IMG/VR virus record: IMGVR_UViG_3300009506_000008
Location: 37,021-101,020 of that record
Reading direction: 5' to 3' (one strand)
Length of the DNA stretch: 64,000 bases
Source: a virus
Shown here: positions 1 through 7,273 of the stretch, one piece after another
Layout: each line of letters starts with the position of its first letter
Numbering within the stretch: the stretch's first letter is position 1
The notes under the pieces: generated by a model
Told to the model about the DNA's origin: nothing
Seen by the model: only the letters and a program-made list of their open reading frames with translations
Database searches by the model: none
Translations under genes and position numbers: made by a program

Positions 1-8
1 ATCAAGTG

Positions 9-209
9 CTACAGTGTACCTCGGGCACCACAGTCGAGGCAACGCCACTTGAACTCTTGGTCTCCGTTCCTGTACACCACGTTCTCATGTGCCCACTTGC
101 CTTTGGCTTCAGGAGGTTTCGGATTGTTTTTGGAGCAGACGTTCCAGCCTGCATCCCCGGCTCGATCCCAGAACTTGGGTGCAATGTTCCCCGCTTGCTT
201 CGTTCTCAT
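9..209 (-). CDS. Small CxxC protein, zinc-ribbon-like
   Basis: A 66-residue protein of unknown function. A C-terminal CLDCG motif (Cys58, Cys61) and Cys25 suggest half or all of a zinc ribbon, though a clear fourth ligand is not obvious. The start at 209 rather than 215 is preferred because the AGGAG Shine-Dalgarno (SD) lies only two bases from the earlier ATG, and because the chosen ATG overlaps the stop of the upstream gene as ATGA. It is the last gene of the translationally coupled block 9-2045. No specific family is recognised. Confidence 0.75.
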   Translation of the reverse strand: MRTKQAGNIAPKFWDRAGDAGWNVCSKNNPKPPEAKGKWAHENVVYRNGDQEFKWRCLDCGARGTL

Positions 210-508
210 AGCCATATCTCCTGTGGCAGATCCTTGACAGCCAGGCGCAATTCATGCAACGCGCGACGACGGCAGTAGTCAGGACTCGTGAATGCTTCCC
301 CTCCCATGGCGGGCATCCTGACGTAAATGCCGGTCCCGCCGTGAACGATGTGCGCAAGTGTGCCCTTGCGATTGACGAGCATCTTCCACTCGTTCGTCTT
401 GATGAGTGGCAGTTTCTCGTTGAGCAACGAAGCTCGCAGGTCACAGCCCTCCCTGACAGTGAAGTTATCCTTCCAATCTCCGGTGTTCCTTCCTCCGAGT
501 GGAATCAT
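206..508 (-). CDS. Hypothetical protein
   Basis: A 100-residue soluble protein beginning MIPLGG. The start was chosen because a strong GGGAGGTGG SD precedes this ATG and because the ATG overlaps the stop of the upstream gene as TAATG; a longer upstream extension of the frame has no such support. It contains scattered Cys and His but no recognisable domain. It overlaps the next gene by four bases, so it is probably co-translated with both neighbours. Confidence 0.75.
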   Translation of the reverse strand: MIPLGGRNTGDWKDNFTVREGCDLRASLLNEKLPLIKTNEWKMLVNRKGTLAHIVHGGTGIYVRMPAMGGEAFTSPDYCRRRALHELRLAVKDLPQEIWL

Positions 509-825
509 TATTCCACCTCCCTTATGTCCCAGAACTCGCATTTGATGTGATGTCCTAGTTGGATGGTCGCGCCGCACGCAAGGCAGGTTCCCTCTTCATC
601 GGCGCACAGGTTCGGGGCGTCCAACTCGTACACGGTCTTCCAAGTGCCGTCTCCCATGCGCTTGTCAACGCGGAGCCCCTTACTCATGTCTCCAGTCCTG
701 ACTACCGACACTCTGTAAGGCCCGTGATCGAGTTTCAAGTTGCTGTCGTGGCCTTGTGTTAGGGTCGGGAGCATCGTGATTGCATCGATCAAATGCCACG
801 GCCCAAGGTCTTGTATCTCTGTCAT
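508..825 (-). CDS. Hypothetical protein with C-terminal CxxC motif
   Basis: A 105-residue protein starting MTEIQDLG. The ATG sits behind a GAGGAG SD and overlaps the upstream stop as ATGA. The C-terminal third carries a cysteine group (LCADEEGTCLACGA, then HHIKCEF) that could bind one zinc ion. The N-terminal part has no recognised fold. Coupled overlaps on both sides show that it belongs to the same polycistronic block as its neighbours. Confidence 0.75.
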   Translation of the reverse strand: MTEIQDLGPWHLIDAITMLPTLTQGHDSNLKLDHGPYRVSVVRTGDMSKGLRVDKRMGDGTWKTVYELDAPNLCADEEGTCLACGATIQLGHHIKCEFWDIREVE

Positions 826-1427
826 GGCAGCAACTCCTCGGGCACCGTGTCTGGCCTCACGATAGCGATCCACCTCGAACCGATGATCTGGTCGTACGTT
901 GCCGAGATGAGGACTTGTGTTTCATCGTCTCTGAAGATCGCCTTGAAGTGGATATCGGACAGGTGAAACATCATCAGCTTAATACGGTTGAGGACTTCCT
1001 CCGTGGGCTGGACGTACCCGTAGCAGTAACCACGGCCCCCGGAGATCGAGATCATGGGACCGATCCGCACCACACGCCCCTCCGAGTTCTTCCACAAATG
1101 AGCTGGAAGCGTTTCCTCTTTCCCCGAGCGGATCCACTTGGTGAAGACTTCCTTGAAGTCGGTGTACTGAGGAAACAGGAGGGGACGATCACCGAAGAGT
1201 TCGATGTCGCCGTTTTCCAACCCGATGCCGTAGGTCAAGGCTACTCTATCCCACTCGTCATCGTCGCCGCTGGGTACGATGAACCACTTGATCCTGTGAC
1301 CTTCTGGCATGTTGTCTGCTGGAGTGACACACAACTGATGTCCCTTGGGAATGAGTTTTGGTTCTCCTCCTTCCCAAGGCAGGCGTGTGTCGATGTCCCG
1401 AGTGGCCCTTCCGTAGAATCTATCCAT
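822..1427 (-). CDS. Hypothetical protein (201 aa)
   Basis: One of the longer left-arm proteins, with no family recognised. It is mixed charged and aromatic, has no signal peptide or membrane segment, and looks like a globular cytoplasmic protein. The start is behind a GAGGAG SD that lies inside the last codons of the upstream gene, with an eight-base overlap. It ends in a four-base overlap with the next gene. The compact overlaps argue that it is expressed. Confidence 0.8.
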   Translation of the reverse strand: MDRFYGRATRDIDTRLPWEGGEPKLIPKGHQLCVTPADNMPEGHRIKWFIVPSGDDDEWDRVALTYGIGLENGDIELFGDRPLLFPQYTDFKEVFTKWIRSGKEETLPAHLWKNSEGRVVRIGPMISISGGRGYCYGYVQPTEEVLNRIKLMMFHLSDIHFKAIFRDDETQVLISATYDQIIGSRWIAIVRPDTVPEELLP

Positions 1428-1647
1428 GCTTCTCCTCCTCTGAGGACACCTCTTGGCGGCGTTTCAACTGCTCGAAAGTTACTCCGCGAAGGGGTCCGTA
1501 GTCATGTCGCAATGGATTGTCTGGTTCGAGGAATCCGGTCTGGAGAACTGTTCGGCTCTGGCGGAGTCTCGCCACGTACTTGCTTCTGGCGTACCTGGAG
1601 ACACGTTCCGCTTTCTTCGAGAGCCAGTACCAGAATGTTTCTCTCAT
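1420..1647 (-). CDS. Small basic hypothetical protein
   Basis: A 75-residue Arg/Lys-rich protein starting MRETFWYW. The internal ATG at 1647 is chosen over one 48 bases upstream because a GGAGGAGGG SD precedes it and it overlaps the upstream stop as ATGA. The basic central segment (about residues 12-35) and acidic C-terminus could suit nucleic-acid or protein binding, but no domain is recognised. Confidence 0.7.
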   Translation of the reverse strand: MRETFWYWLSKKAERVSRYARSKYVARLRQSRTVLQTGFLEPDNPLRHDYGPLRGVTFEQLKRRQEVSSEEEKHG

Positions 1648-2045
1648 TCCAAACCCTCCTCCAACTTCGACGTTCTCGGGTTTCTCCCCAGCCAAGCCGT
1701 AGCCGCCACGACCCAGGCTCCGCTGAAGTTCTTCTGGATGTACTCCCAGACATCGTGTTTGGAAATGTCCGGGTTGGCAGAGTGTGTCCAGTGGATGCGG
1801 TCACCGGCGAGGTCGCGAATGAAAGCGGCGTCGTTGATGAGCTCGTCGGCGTACCATCCAGACAGGTCCGTCACTCCGTCACGGCGGGCCTTGCGAAGTT
1901 TCTTGGTAGCTTCCTCGGAGAATGCGTGTCCATCCTCAAGGAACTCCTCAGCCTCCGTGGAGGCTGTCTCAAAGGCAGCGTCTTCCAATGCTCCTTTGAT
2001 GGCGTGTGCAACGTCTTCCGCTGACTTATACTTCTCACCGTACAT
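1644..2045 (-). CDS. Hypothetical protein (133 aa), first gene of its block
   Basis: A soluble, acidic, predicted mostly helical protein starting MYGEKYKSAED. The start at 2045 is set by an AAAGGAG SD just downstream of a CCCTGC/GCAGGG hairpin; the open frame extends further upstream only through hairpin sequence. It heads the coupled block 9-2045. No family is recognised. Confidence 0.75.
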   Translation of the reverse strand: MYGEKYKSAEDVAHAIKGALEDAAFETASTEAEEFLEDGHAFSEEATKKLRKARRDGVTDLSGWYADELINDAAFIRDLAGDRIHWTHSANPDISKHDVWEYIQKNFSGAWVVAATAWLGRNPRTSKLEEGLE

Positions 2046-2144
2046 GGACCTACTCCTTTCTCCCTGCTTCAGCAGGGCTGTGGGGTTGAACATCCTATGC
2101 TGCCCCCCTCCTGAGAGGGGGACAGGAAGAAGGCTCAACCAGAA
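2046..2144 (-). promoter_or_regulatory. Intergenic RNA module A (bracketed hairpin plus SD hairpin)
   Basis: Read on the minus strand: an outer stem GGTTGA (2135-2140) with TCAACC (2084-2089) encloses a hairpin CCCCCTC/GAGGGGG (2104-2121). Next comes a hairpin CCCTGC-tgaa-GCAGGG (2062-2077), then the SD of the gene starting at 2045. The first part could terminate or attenuate transcription or be a processing site; the second sits where it could protect a 5' end or influence ribosome binding. The same plan recurs across the arm. Confidence 0.65.
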
Positions 2145-2819
2145 CTACTTGTCTTTCCAGAGCACCCGAGCTTCGACCGGCACCACCCTCATTTCTGTAG
2201 GGAACAGGCGGATCTGACCCGTCGCGAGAAGCACTCCCTTGGAAGTGTTGACTCCCAACATCTGACGCTTCTTGATGGTAACGTATACCTGGCACGTTTC
2301 CATCTTCATGTACACGTCATTTCTGTCGGGTTCCCGAAAGCACTGTCCATACTCGATGGAGTCGATGCACTCCGTCTCGATCAGTACATTTTCGCACTCG
2401 ACTTTCATTCTTTTGGTCTCCTCCCCCGAGGTGTTTATCCCATCTTCACAATGAGCGTCTCGGATTCGTTCGGTGTTGAGTTTGTTGACCGAGTCCATGT
2501 TGCAGAAATGAATCCCGCGAGGTCGGAACCCGGTGATCGTGTGACCGGATGCTGGCATGAGCATGTACACCTCAGGATCTACGGTGATCTTGCTCTCGCT
2601 GAGAGTCCTCCGGTAGTAGTCCTCCCAACTTGCCATAGAGGAGGGGCTCTGGCGTATGGCTCGTTCCATCTCCGTCGTTTCTCTGTGAAGATGATGTGCC
2701 AAGAGGTCTACCCAGTTGGGCTTGTCGATCCTGGACAGCATCTTGGCTGTGTTGGAGATGCGGCAGAAGCCATACCCCGTGAGCCTTTCGGCATCGAGGT
2801 TGGGGAATTTAGAGCTCAT
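2145..2819 (-). CDS. Hypothetical protein (224 aa)
   Basis: An unrecognised protein of 224 residues if it starts at the ATG at 2819, which overlaps the end of the upstream zinc-ribbon gene by eleven bases. The open frame extends far upstream, but only as the antisense-like shadow of that gene. The SD is weak here, so translational coupling is assumed and a later ATG is possible. The C-terminal half contains several Cys and alternating hydrophobic strands. Function unknown. Confidence 0.65.
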   Translation of the reverse strand: MSSKFPNLDAERLTGYGFCRISNTAKMLSRIDKPNWVDLLAHHLHRETTEMERAIRQSPSSMASWEDYYRRTLSESKITVDPEVYMLMPASGHTITGFRPRGIHFCNMDSVNKLNTERIRDAHCEDGINTSGEETKRMKVECENVLIETECIDSIEYGQCFREPDRNDVYMKMETCQVYVTIKKRQMLGVNTSKGVLLATGQIRLFPTEMRVVPVEARVLWKDK

Positions 2820-3204
2820 CGAACTCGCTCGCTGCCACTTCGTTGGTCTTGACGGTGTACTCAACCGACCGTTCGCAGTGGACGCACTTGACGTCGATGC
2901 TCGCCTCCAACCAGAAGAGGCGCTTGGCGTACCTGCCGCCGCCCTTCTCCATGACCTCGAACTCGGGTTCGTCCACTTCCTCGAACTCTTGGTCTTCCTC
3001 GTCGCAGTCAGGGCACTCGAAGTCCTCGCTGATGGAGAAGAACGCTTCCTTCTTCTCTTCAGCACAGCACTCCGACAACCTAGCCAGCCGGATCTCCGCT
3101 TCCAGGTGGCCCCCCTCTGTCTCGAAGTCCCAACTCTGAACTTCGGGTTCGCCCTCTTCCAGTGAGCAGAATGTGTTGCAGTTGTCACATCTCGTTGCGG
3201 CCAT
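2809..3204 (-). CDS. Acidic protein with several CxxC motifs
   Basis: A 131-residue, strongly acidic protein behind an AGAGGAGG SD. It has an N-terminal CDNC, a central CC and CPDC, and a C-terminal CVHC, enough for one or two zinc-ribbon folds. The acidic run between CPDC and CVHC is Glu/Asp rich. Zinc binding is inferred from spacing only. It lies just downstream of the RadC-like and sigma-like genes in the same block. Confidence 0.8.
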   Translation of the reverse strand: MAATRCDNCNTFCSLEEGEPEVQSWDFETEGGHLEAEIRLARLSECCAEEKKEAFFSISEDFECPDCDEEDQEFEEVDEPEFEVMEKGGGRYAKRLFWLEASIDVKCVHCERSVEYTVKTNEVAASEFDEL

Positions 3205-3216
3205 GTGTACCTCCTC

Positions 3217-3708
3217 TCAGGTTTGTGGCAAGACACCCTTGCCGTGGTAGGAATAGTAATCATCGGTGCCGTCGCCGATGATCACGTGGTCCAGCAACCG
3301 CAGTCCCAGCAGGAAGCACCCCTGTTGGAGGCGTGTCGTTAGCTGGTTGTCCTCGTCGCTGGGATCTGCATGACCGGTGGGATGGTTGTGGATCAGGACA
3401 ATGCCGTGTGCTTTGAGCACAAGAGCGGGACCAAACACTTCCCTGGGGTGTACCAAAGTTCCGCTCAGTGTCCCTACCGATGTGGTGTAGATGCCGATGG
3501 CATGGTTGCGTGCATCGACAGCAATGACAGCGAACTGTTCACATCCGTTGTCTTGGAGATGCTGCCGTGCGATCTGCACCACAACGCTACTGTGATTGAT
3601 CTTCGGTAAGGACAGGGCTGGCGGTCCCTCTCGTACCATGCTGATCCTGTACGAGGGAATTTCAATGTACTTCGGGGACATCTTTGGAGCCGGTTTTGTC
3701 CTCGCCAT
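3217..3708 (-). CDS. RadC/JAB-domain (MPN+) protein
   Basis: A 163-residue protein ending in a RadC-like JAB domain. The JAMM metal site is complete: Glu90, His107-x-His109 in HNHPTG, and Ser117-x-x-Asp120 (DPSDED). This predicts a zinc-dependent hydrolase fold. Cellular RadC proteins are of uncertain biochemical role despite the old DNA-repair name. It is shorter than cellular RadC and lacks its usual N-terminal helix-hairpin-helix part, as is common in phage and plasmid copies. The ATG overlaps the stop of the sigma-like gene (TGATG), so the two are probably co-translated. Confidence 0.88.
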   Translation of the reverse strand: MARTKPAPKMSPKYIEIPSYRISMVREGPPALSLPKINHSSVVVQIARQHLQDNGCEQFAVIAVDARNHAIGIYTTSVGTLSGTLVHPREVFGPALVLKAHGIVLIHNHPTGHADPSDEDNQLTTRLQQGCFLLGLRLLDHVIIGDGTDDYYSYHGKGVLPQT

Positions 3709-4220
3709 CAGCGCATCGCCTCCTTGAGTTCGTTCGTTACCTTCCAGCACTTATGCCATCCCCATCCCAGTGCCGTCTGCATGTGGAATCGCAGTCGGGA
3801 CCGGATGGCGCCAGGTTTCTTCTCTTCCAGAAGCCCGACGACTTCCTCTGGTGCTTGAAGGATGATCCGAACGATCTCTTGAGCCTCCGCTGACAGGCTC
3901 GCTATCGTTTCCTTGAACGCTAGCTCTGCGAACGGGCTGGGCCCGTTCTCCCTGTCAGGGATCTCGTCCACCAACTCCTCGTGGAAGTTCCTCACGTGCT
4001 CGTTCTGTGCCCAGGTAATCAGCGCGTTCTCCACACACTTGTACACCCAGGTGTTGATCGAGGACTTCTCATCGTCGTAGCTGCCCAACGCTACGGCAAA
4101 GGCGACCAGGGCTTCCGACTCCAACTCGTCGTAGGGCAACCCTGTGGTTTGAGCAAAGGACCGAGCCCTGGCTCTAACCAATCCGATTAACTCTGGCGTC
4201 ACTACAATCCCTTCACTCAT
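3708..4220 (-). CDS. Sigma-70-family-like factor
   Basis: A 170-residue protein starting MSEGIVVTPE after a GAGAGGAG SD. Residues about 10-75 match the sigma region 2 pattern: a DELESEALVAFAVALGSYD helix pair, then INTWVYKCVENALITW in place of the usual FsTYAxxxIrnaI. The C-terminus has no standard helix-turn-helix region 4. It ends instead in GWGWHKCWKVTNELKEAM, similar to short phage sigma-like factors. It probably redirects host RNA polymerase to later phage promoters. Family assignment is by motif; the target promoters are unknown. It heads a four-gene block with the RadC-like gene directly behind it. Confidence 0.75.
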   Translation of the reverse strand: MSEGIVVTPELIGLVRARARSFAQTTGLPYDELESEALVAFAVALGSYDDEKSSINTWVYKCVENALITWAQNEHVRNFHEELVDEIPDRENGPSPFAELAFKETIASLSAEAQEIVRIILQAPEEVVGLLEEKKPGAIRSRLRFHMQTALGWGWHKCWKVTNELKEAMR

Positions 4221-4307
4221 GCTACTCCTCTCTCCCAGGTTCTCCTGGGCTGTGGGGTGAGACTTTATCAGAAGGGACGAAGTCACCCTCGTCCCCTCTG
4301 GAATGCC
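4221..4307 (-). promoter_or_regulatory. Intergenic RNA module B
   Basis: On the minus strand a strong 11-bp stem (4270-4280 with 4289-4299, one G-U pair) is followed by CCCAGG-agaa-CCTGGG (4234-4249) and then the SD of the sigma-like gene. A short outer pairing GTGAG/CTCAC (4257-4261 with 4307-4311) overlaps the upstream stop codon. The layout matches module A. Confidence 0.6.
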
Positions 4308-4520
4308 TCACATAAGGGTGAACTGCATTGTGCAATTGACACACGTGAAAGAACCGTTGCCGTTGGTAGGCGGGCAGTATCCATCCAACGGTTCGTCTAT
4401 GTCCTTGGAATACTTTCGAGCTAAGTGATTCTCGTGTTCGCAGTGAGGGCAGTGTGCGTATACCAATAACATCAACTTCTTTGGAGTCGGTTTCATTTGC
4501 CTCTTGCGTGTTCTCGCCAT
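4308..4520 (-). CDS. Small zinc-ribbon protein
   Basis: A 70-residue protein with a basic N-terminus (MARTRKRQMKPTPKK) and two CxxC knuckles, CPHC near residue 24 and CVNC near residue 60, a typical four-Cys zinc ribbon. The start at 4520 is preferred to 4532 because the GGAGG SD lies between the two ATGs. It overlaps the upstream gene by 28 bases. A nucleic-acid or protein-binding role is plausible but not shown. Confidence 0.75.
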   Translation of the reverse strand: MARTRKRQMKPTPKKLMLLVYAHCPHCEHENHLARKYSKDIDEPLDGYCPPTNGNGSFTCVNCTMQFTLM

Positions 4521-4831
4521 TTCCGCCTCCATTCTTTGTTGAATCCTACCCTGATACCCTCCTCGTACACGTCCCAGACATCATAGGGTTTGATCTGCTG
4601 TGCATCGTTGAGATCGCTGGCCGTGAACTCGAACGGGGAGAACTGGCGATTGTTCTCCTCGGCTTGCCAGCACCGGTGGAGGAAGACTACCTCCTGGTCG
4701 TTCTTGTCTTCCACGATCTTAATGTCAAGATCGTGGTCGTCAATCTCTTCCCCGATCTCAGGGAAGTCCTGGTAACTGGCAATGCTTTCTCCTCTGTCGC
4801 GGCCTTCTTCATAGATTTCTTTCTTGTTCAT
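4493..4831 (-). CDS. Hypothetical acidic protein (112 aa)
   Basis: An acidic soluble protein starting MNKKEIYEEGRD behind GAGGAGGG. Its ATG overlaps the upstream stop as ATGA. It contains acidic stretches around residues 25-45 and a basic C-terminal tail (EWRRKWREHARGK). No domain is recognised; charge segregation suggests a protein-interaction role. Confidence 0.75.
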   Translation of the reverse strand: MNKKEIYEEGRDRGESIASYQDFPEIGEEIDDHDLDIKIVEDKNDQEVVFLHRCWQAEENNRQFSPFEFTASDLNDAQQIKPYDVWDVYEEGIRVGFNKEWRRKWREHARGK

Positions 4832-5031
4832 GTTCCCTCCTCATGCACCATCCTGTGCGTTTCCTCCTTGTGGAAGTTGAAGTACGAGAACAACCGGAAC
4901 CTGTCCCAACCCAGCGTGCGTCGGCAGTGTCTGATAGCACCGCGCACTGTCTTGAGTTGAAAGAGAACCCTGTGACTCGTTCCCAACGGTTCCTTTCCCT
5001 CATCGTTTGGAACGTAAGCGTAGAATCTCAT
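4828..5031 (-). CDS. Hypothetical protein (67 aa)
   Basis: A small basic protein starting MRFYAYVPNDEG. The ATG at 5031 follows the upstream stop by two bases, and the SD (AAGGGGGAG) lies in the last codons of that gene. No motif is recognised. It overlaps the next gene by four bases. Confidence 0.7.
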   Translation of the reverse strand: MRFYAYVPNDEGKEPLGTSHRVLFQLKTVRGAIRHCRRTLGWDRFRLFSYFNFHKEETHRMVHEEGT

Positions 5032-5033
5032 CG

Positions 5034-5276
5034 TCACTCCCCCTTGTAACAATCATCGAGGTTGTGGTTGGCTCTGTCTGTCTCAGGGACAATCGTTACC
5101 AACCCCAAGTCCTCGATTTTGGTCGTTCCCGGCTCGAACCAATAGCCGGGACCGTCGTAGTCAGCGTCCAATGGATCGGTGCTGACCTCCATTGCTTGCA
5201 TGGCATCGACACTAACCAATCTAGTGACGAGTTCTCCATGCCTGTTAGTGCCTCTGAACATTCGGTACTTGTTCAT
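5034..5276 (-). CDS. Hypothetical protein (80 aa), first gene of its block
   Basis: A soluble protein starting MNKYRMFRGTNRHGE, placed behind an AAGAGGAGG SD that directly follows the GCTCC/GGAGC hairpin of module C. The frame continues upstream only through the hairpin region. It has alternating strands and an acidic C-terminus. No family is recognised. Confidence 0.75.
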   Translation of the reverse strand: MNKYRMFRGTNRHGELVTRLVSVDAMQAMEVSTDPLDADYDGPGYWFEPGTTKIEDLGLVTIVPETDRANHNLDDCYKGE

Positions 5277-5367
5277 GCGATCCTCCTCTTGACTGTGCTC
5301 CTTCAGGAGCAGGTTGAGAAACCGAGGAAGGGGACGAGGTGACTCGTCCCCTCGACTGCGCCTCAAC
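5277..5367 (-). promoter_or_regulatory. Intergenic RNA module C
   Basis: This is the clearest copy. The outer stem GGTTGAG/CTCAACC (5312-5318 with 5362-5368) encloses a perfect 9-bp hairpin, GGGGACGAG with CTCGTCCCC (5330-5338 and 5343-5351, 4-nt loop). It is followed on the minus strand by GCTCC-tgaa-GGAGC (5297-5310) and the SD for the gene starting at 5276. Confidence 0.7.
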
Positions 5368-5577
5368 CTACTTGCTGAGCTTCTTGATAAGCGAGAGTCG
5401 CTTGGTCTTGCAGCAATTCTCACCCCCATCCTCATATCCACAGGAGAGGCACACATCCATATTGGCCGGGTTGTTCGGACAGTTCTCCATGTGCCTGTGG
5501 AACTTGGTTGCGTCCTCCCGACCTCGTTCATCCTTGTCGCACTTGATTGTTTTGGAACAGAACACGCAGAACATCAT
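5368..5577 (-). CDS. Small cysteine-rich zinc-binding-like protein
   Basis: A 69-residue protein with CVFC near the N-terminus, an H-x-H/C group in the middle (FHRHMENC), CLSC, and a CC pair, eight Cys in all. This is enough for two metal sites. The start MMFCVFC overlaps the upstream stop (TGATG). The Lys-rich C-terminus ends directly in the outer stem of module C. Function unknown. Confidence 0.78.
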   Translation of the reverse strand: MMFCVFCSKTIKCDKDERGREDATKFHRHMENCPNNPANMDVCLSCGYEDGGENCCKTKRLSLIKKLSK

Positions 5578-6074
5578 CAGTCCTCCCACAGTATGCTGAG
5601 GTCTTTGCTGATGACCCCAAGCCGAACCTTGTCACCGCCGTGCTCCTTCATCCAGACAATGTAGTCCATGATCGACACACGGGACAGACCTTTCCACTCC
5701 GGGTCTGTCTTGTGCTTGAGAAGCAGAGCTTGGAAAGCACCCGTTACGCCGGCCAACAGGAAGTCGTCGGGCTCTGGACACTTGCTCTCTTGACCGTTCT
5801 CGATGAGGGGATCGGGCATTGGACAGTTGATTGCGAGTCTCCAATCTTCCTCGAACGCTGCCCTGGCGTCGATTACCGGGCACCCGACCATGTCAGGGTA
5901 GCTACCCTTCTCGCCGTTCTGGAGAGCTTTGACAAAGGATTCTGGAGAGTCATACCCGCTGATGCGGTATGTCGTACGTGGTCTGCCGTGCTGAGCTCCG
6001 TAAGAATCATCCTTGGAGCACTCTACTCCGTGCCCTCCCAACCCGAAGGACACCAAATGTGCAATGTCAGCCAT
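5577..6074 (-). CDS. Hypothetical protein (165 aa)
   Basis: A soluble protein starting MADIAHLVSFGLGG after an AGAAGGAGGT SD that lies within the last codons of the upstream gene. No recognised domain. It contains a region (about residues 40-95) of mixed strands with conserved-looking Pro and Cys, but no pair suggesting a ribbon. Confidence 0.78.
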   Translation of the reverse strand: MADIAHLVSFGLGGHGVECSKDDSYGAQHGRPRTTYRISGYDSPESFVKALQNGEKGSYPDMVGCPVIDARAAFEEDWRLAINCPMPDPLIENGQESKCPEPDDFLLAGVTGAFQALLLKHKTDPEWKGLSRVSIMDYIVWMKEHGGDKVRLGVISKDLSILWED

Positions 6075-6408
6075 CTCCTACCTCCTTCTGAATAATGCTC
6101 CGCGTGATGCGAAGCAGTTCGTTGATCTCTTCCAGCATGGCATCGTCCATTCGCTCGGGATTTCTGTTGACGAGTTCCTCGATGCGCTTGGTAACATATT
6201 CCCAATGCCGTTGTGCCAGGAGTTTCCGGGCCGCGGCCTCCAAGATGTGGACGGGCTTGCCGAAGATACCAGCTTCGTCATAACTCCAGACGTAGTAGCT
6301 GGTACCTATCTGCAACTTCCTCAGCTTGTCCGCCCAATCTTCTGGGACCGCGTAGTCGTAATTCTTCAGGGAGGTGTAATTGTTGATGACGTCTAGGCTG
6401 GTTACCAT
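6067..6408 (-). CDS. Hypothetical helical protein (113 aa), first gene of its block
   Basis: Starts MVTSLDVINNYT behind AAGGAGG, directly after the GCCTC/GAGGC hairpin of module D. The C-terminal half (about residues 58-113) is predicted helical and rich in Leu, Arg and Glu. No family is recognised. It overlaps the next gene by eight bases. Confidence 0.78.
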   Translation of the reverse strand: MVTSLDVINNYTSLKNYDYAVPEDWADKLRKLQIGTSYYVWSYDEAGIFGKPVHILEAAARKLLAQRHWEYVTKRIEELVNRNPERMDDAMLEEINELLRITRSIIQKEVGDG

Positions 6409-6494
6409 GCGCTCCTCCTTGCCTCTTCAGAGGCACTAGGGGTTGTTGGCCGAACGATCTTACCCCCAACCGAAGTTGGGGGCAAGGGCGAGGG
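6409..6494 (-). promoter_or_regulatory. Intergenic RNA module D with UUCG tetraloop
   Basis: On the minus strand an outer stem GTTGACC/GGCCAAC (6493-6499 with 6445-6451, one mismatch) surrounds CCCCCAAC-ttcg-GTTGGGGG (6463-6482), a cUUCGg loop known to be unusually stable in RNA. GCCTC-tgaa-GAGGC (6421-6434) follows immediately before the SD at the 6408 start. Confidence 0.7.
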
Positions 6495-6701
6495 TCAACG
6501 ACCGTAGGCTCCGTTATCCAGCGCGAACTGGGCCGCTTCGCGGGAAGGATAGTAACCAGATTCTCTGGAGATCGGGCCGCACTGTTCGCACCAATACCCG
6601 ATGTAATAGGCATTGGAACGACAGATTTGGATCTTCAGCTTCGCGCCACACTCAATGCACGTTGTCTCCGTTCCACCTAGTGTTTCACCGGGCAGTGTCA
6701 A
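6495..6701 (-). CDS. Zinc-ribbon protein with TTG start
   Basis: A 68-residue protein with CIECG and WCEQCG knuckles plus a Cys near residue 27, a typical small zinc ribbon. No ATG is suitably placed. A TTG at 6701 has an ideal AGGAGG SD seven bases upstream and overlaps the stop of the previous gene as TTGA, matching the overlap style of the arm. The C-terminal part (YYPSREAAQFALDNGAYGR) resembles a short helical cap. Function unknown. Confidence 0.75.
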   Translation of the reverse strand: MTLPGETLGGTETTCIECGAKLKIQICRSNAYYIGYWCEQCGPISRESGYYPSREAAQFALDNGAYGR

Positions 6702-6919
6702 TGTACTACCTCCTCGTTGATGTTGATGTTGATGGTGCCTTTCTTTCCTATCAGACTGATCTCGATCTCTGTGGCTCCGAGATCCGTGAGACGTGTGATG
6801 AGCTCGTCCACGCATTGCTCGAAGGGCTGTCCCAGAGTCGGATCGGCACCAGTGCGCCCGTCCTCGAAACACCAGACGAGCCTGTTGGTGTACGATTCTT
6901 GGTAGACGTAAACGTACAT
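6698..6919 (-). CDS. Hypothetical protein (73 aa)
   Basis: Starts MYVYVYQESYTN in a TGATG overlap with the upstream gene. It is a compact alpha/beta-looking protein with an isoleucine-rich C-terminus (INININEEVVH). No family is recognised. The SD (AAGGTGGAC) is within the upstream gene, consistent with coupling. Confidence 0.72.
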   Translation of the reverse strand: MYVYVYQESYTNRLVWCFEDGRTGADPTLGQPFEQCVDELITRLTDLGATEIEISLIGKKGTINININEEVVH

Positions 6920-7116
6920 CAGTCCACCTTGATCCCGTCCCACAGATCCTCCTTGATCTGCTTTTCCACTGCGTCACACAGATAACGCAGTTGGGAGACG
7001 GCCTTCTTGATGAGTCCGACGTTGCCAGATCCCCAAGACATCTTGAGATCGGCGGCCATGTTCTCCGCTAGATCCAACAGTCCCGTGATTTGTTCTCGCT
7101 TCGTTGGCTGGACCAC
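6919..7116 (-). CDS. Small helical protein with GTG start
   Basis: A 65-residue protein beginning at GTG 7116 behind AAGGAGG, one base after the upstream stop. It appears wholly alpha-helical with Leu/Ala spacing compatible with a helical hairpin. No family is recognised. Confidence 0.72.
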   Translation of the reverse strand: MVQPTKREQITGLLDLAENMAADLKMSWGSGNVGLIKKAVSQLRYLCDAVEKQIKEDLWDGIKVD

Positions 7117-7117
7117 T

Positions 7118-7273
7118 CTAGTCCTCCTTGGTTACGTTGGGAACCAGTGCGCACACAAACGCAAGCAATGCCAACAGTCCACCTCCCACGTAGTCGAAAG
7201 AGGAAGTGACATGCTTGTACGCACTGATTGCAATGAATGCTGACAGTGCATAGAACACGATCTTGAAGATCAT
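7118..7273 (-). CDS. Small membrane protein, two predicted TM helices
   Basis: A 51-residue protein starting MIFKIVFYALSAF. Two hydrophobic stretches (about residues 2-20 and 30-46), separated by a short polar loop, suggest a membrane hairpin. The ATG overlaps the stop of the upstream 45-aa gene as ATGA. Holin-like size and topology are possible, but no lysis genes are nearby, so the role stays open. Confidence 0.75.
   Translation of the reverse strand: MIFKIVFYALSAFIAISAYKHVTSSFDYVGGGLLALLAFVCALVPNVTKED

Noticed and set aside
780-2024. Long plus-strand frame opposite the left-arm genes
   Set aside because: It is antisense to well-supported overlapping minus-strand genes with good SDs and has no start signal; typical shadow in GC-rich DNA.
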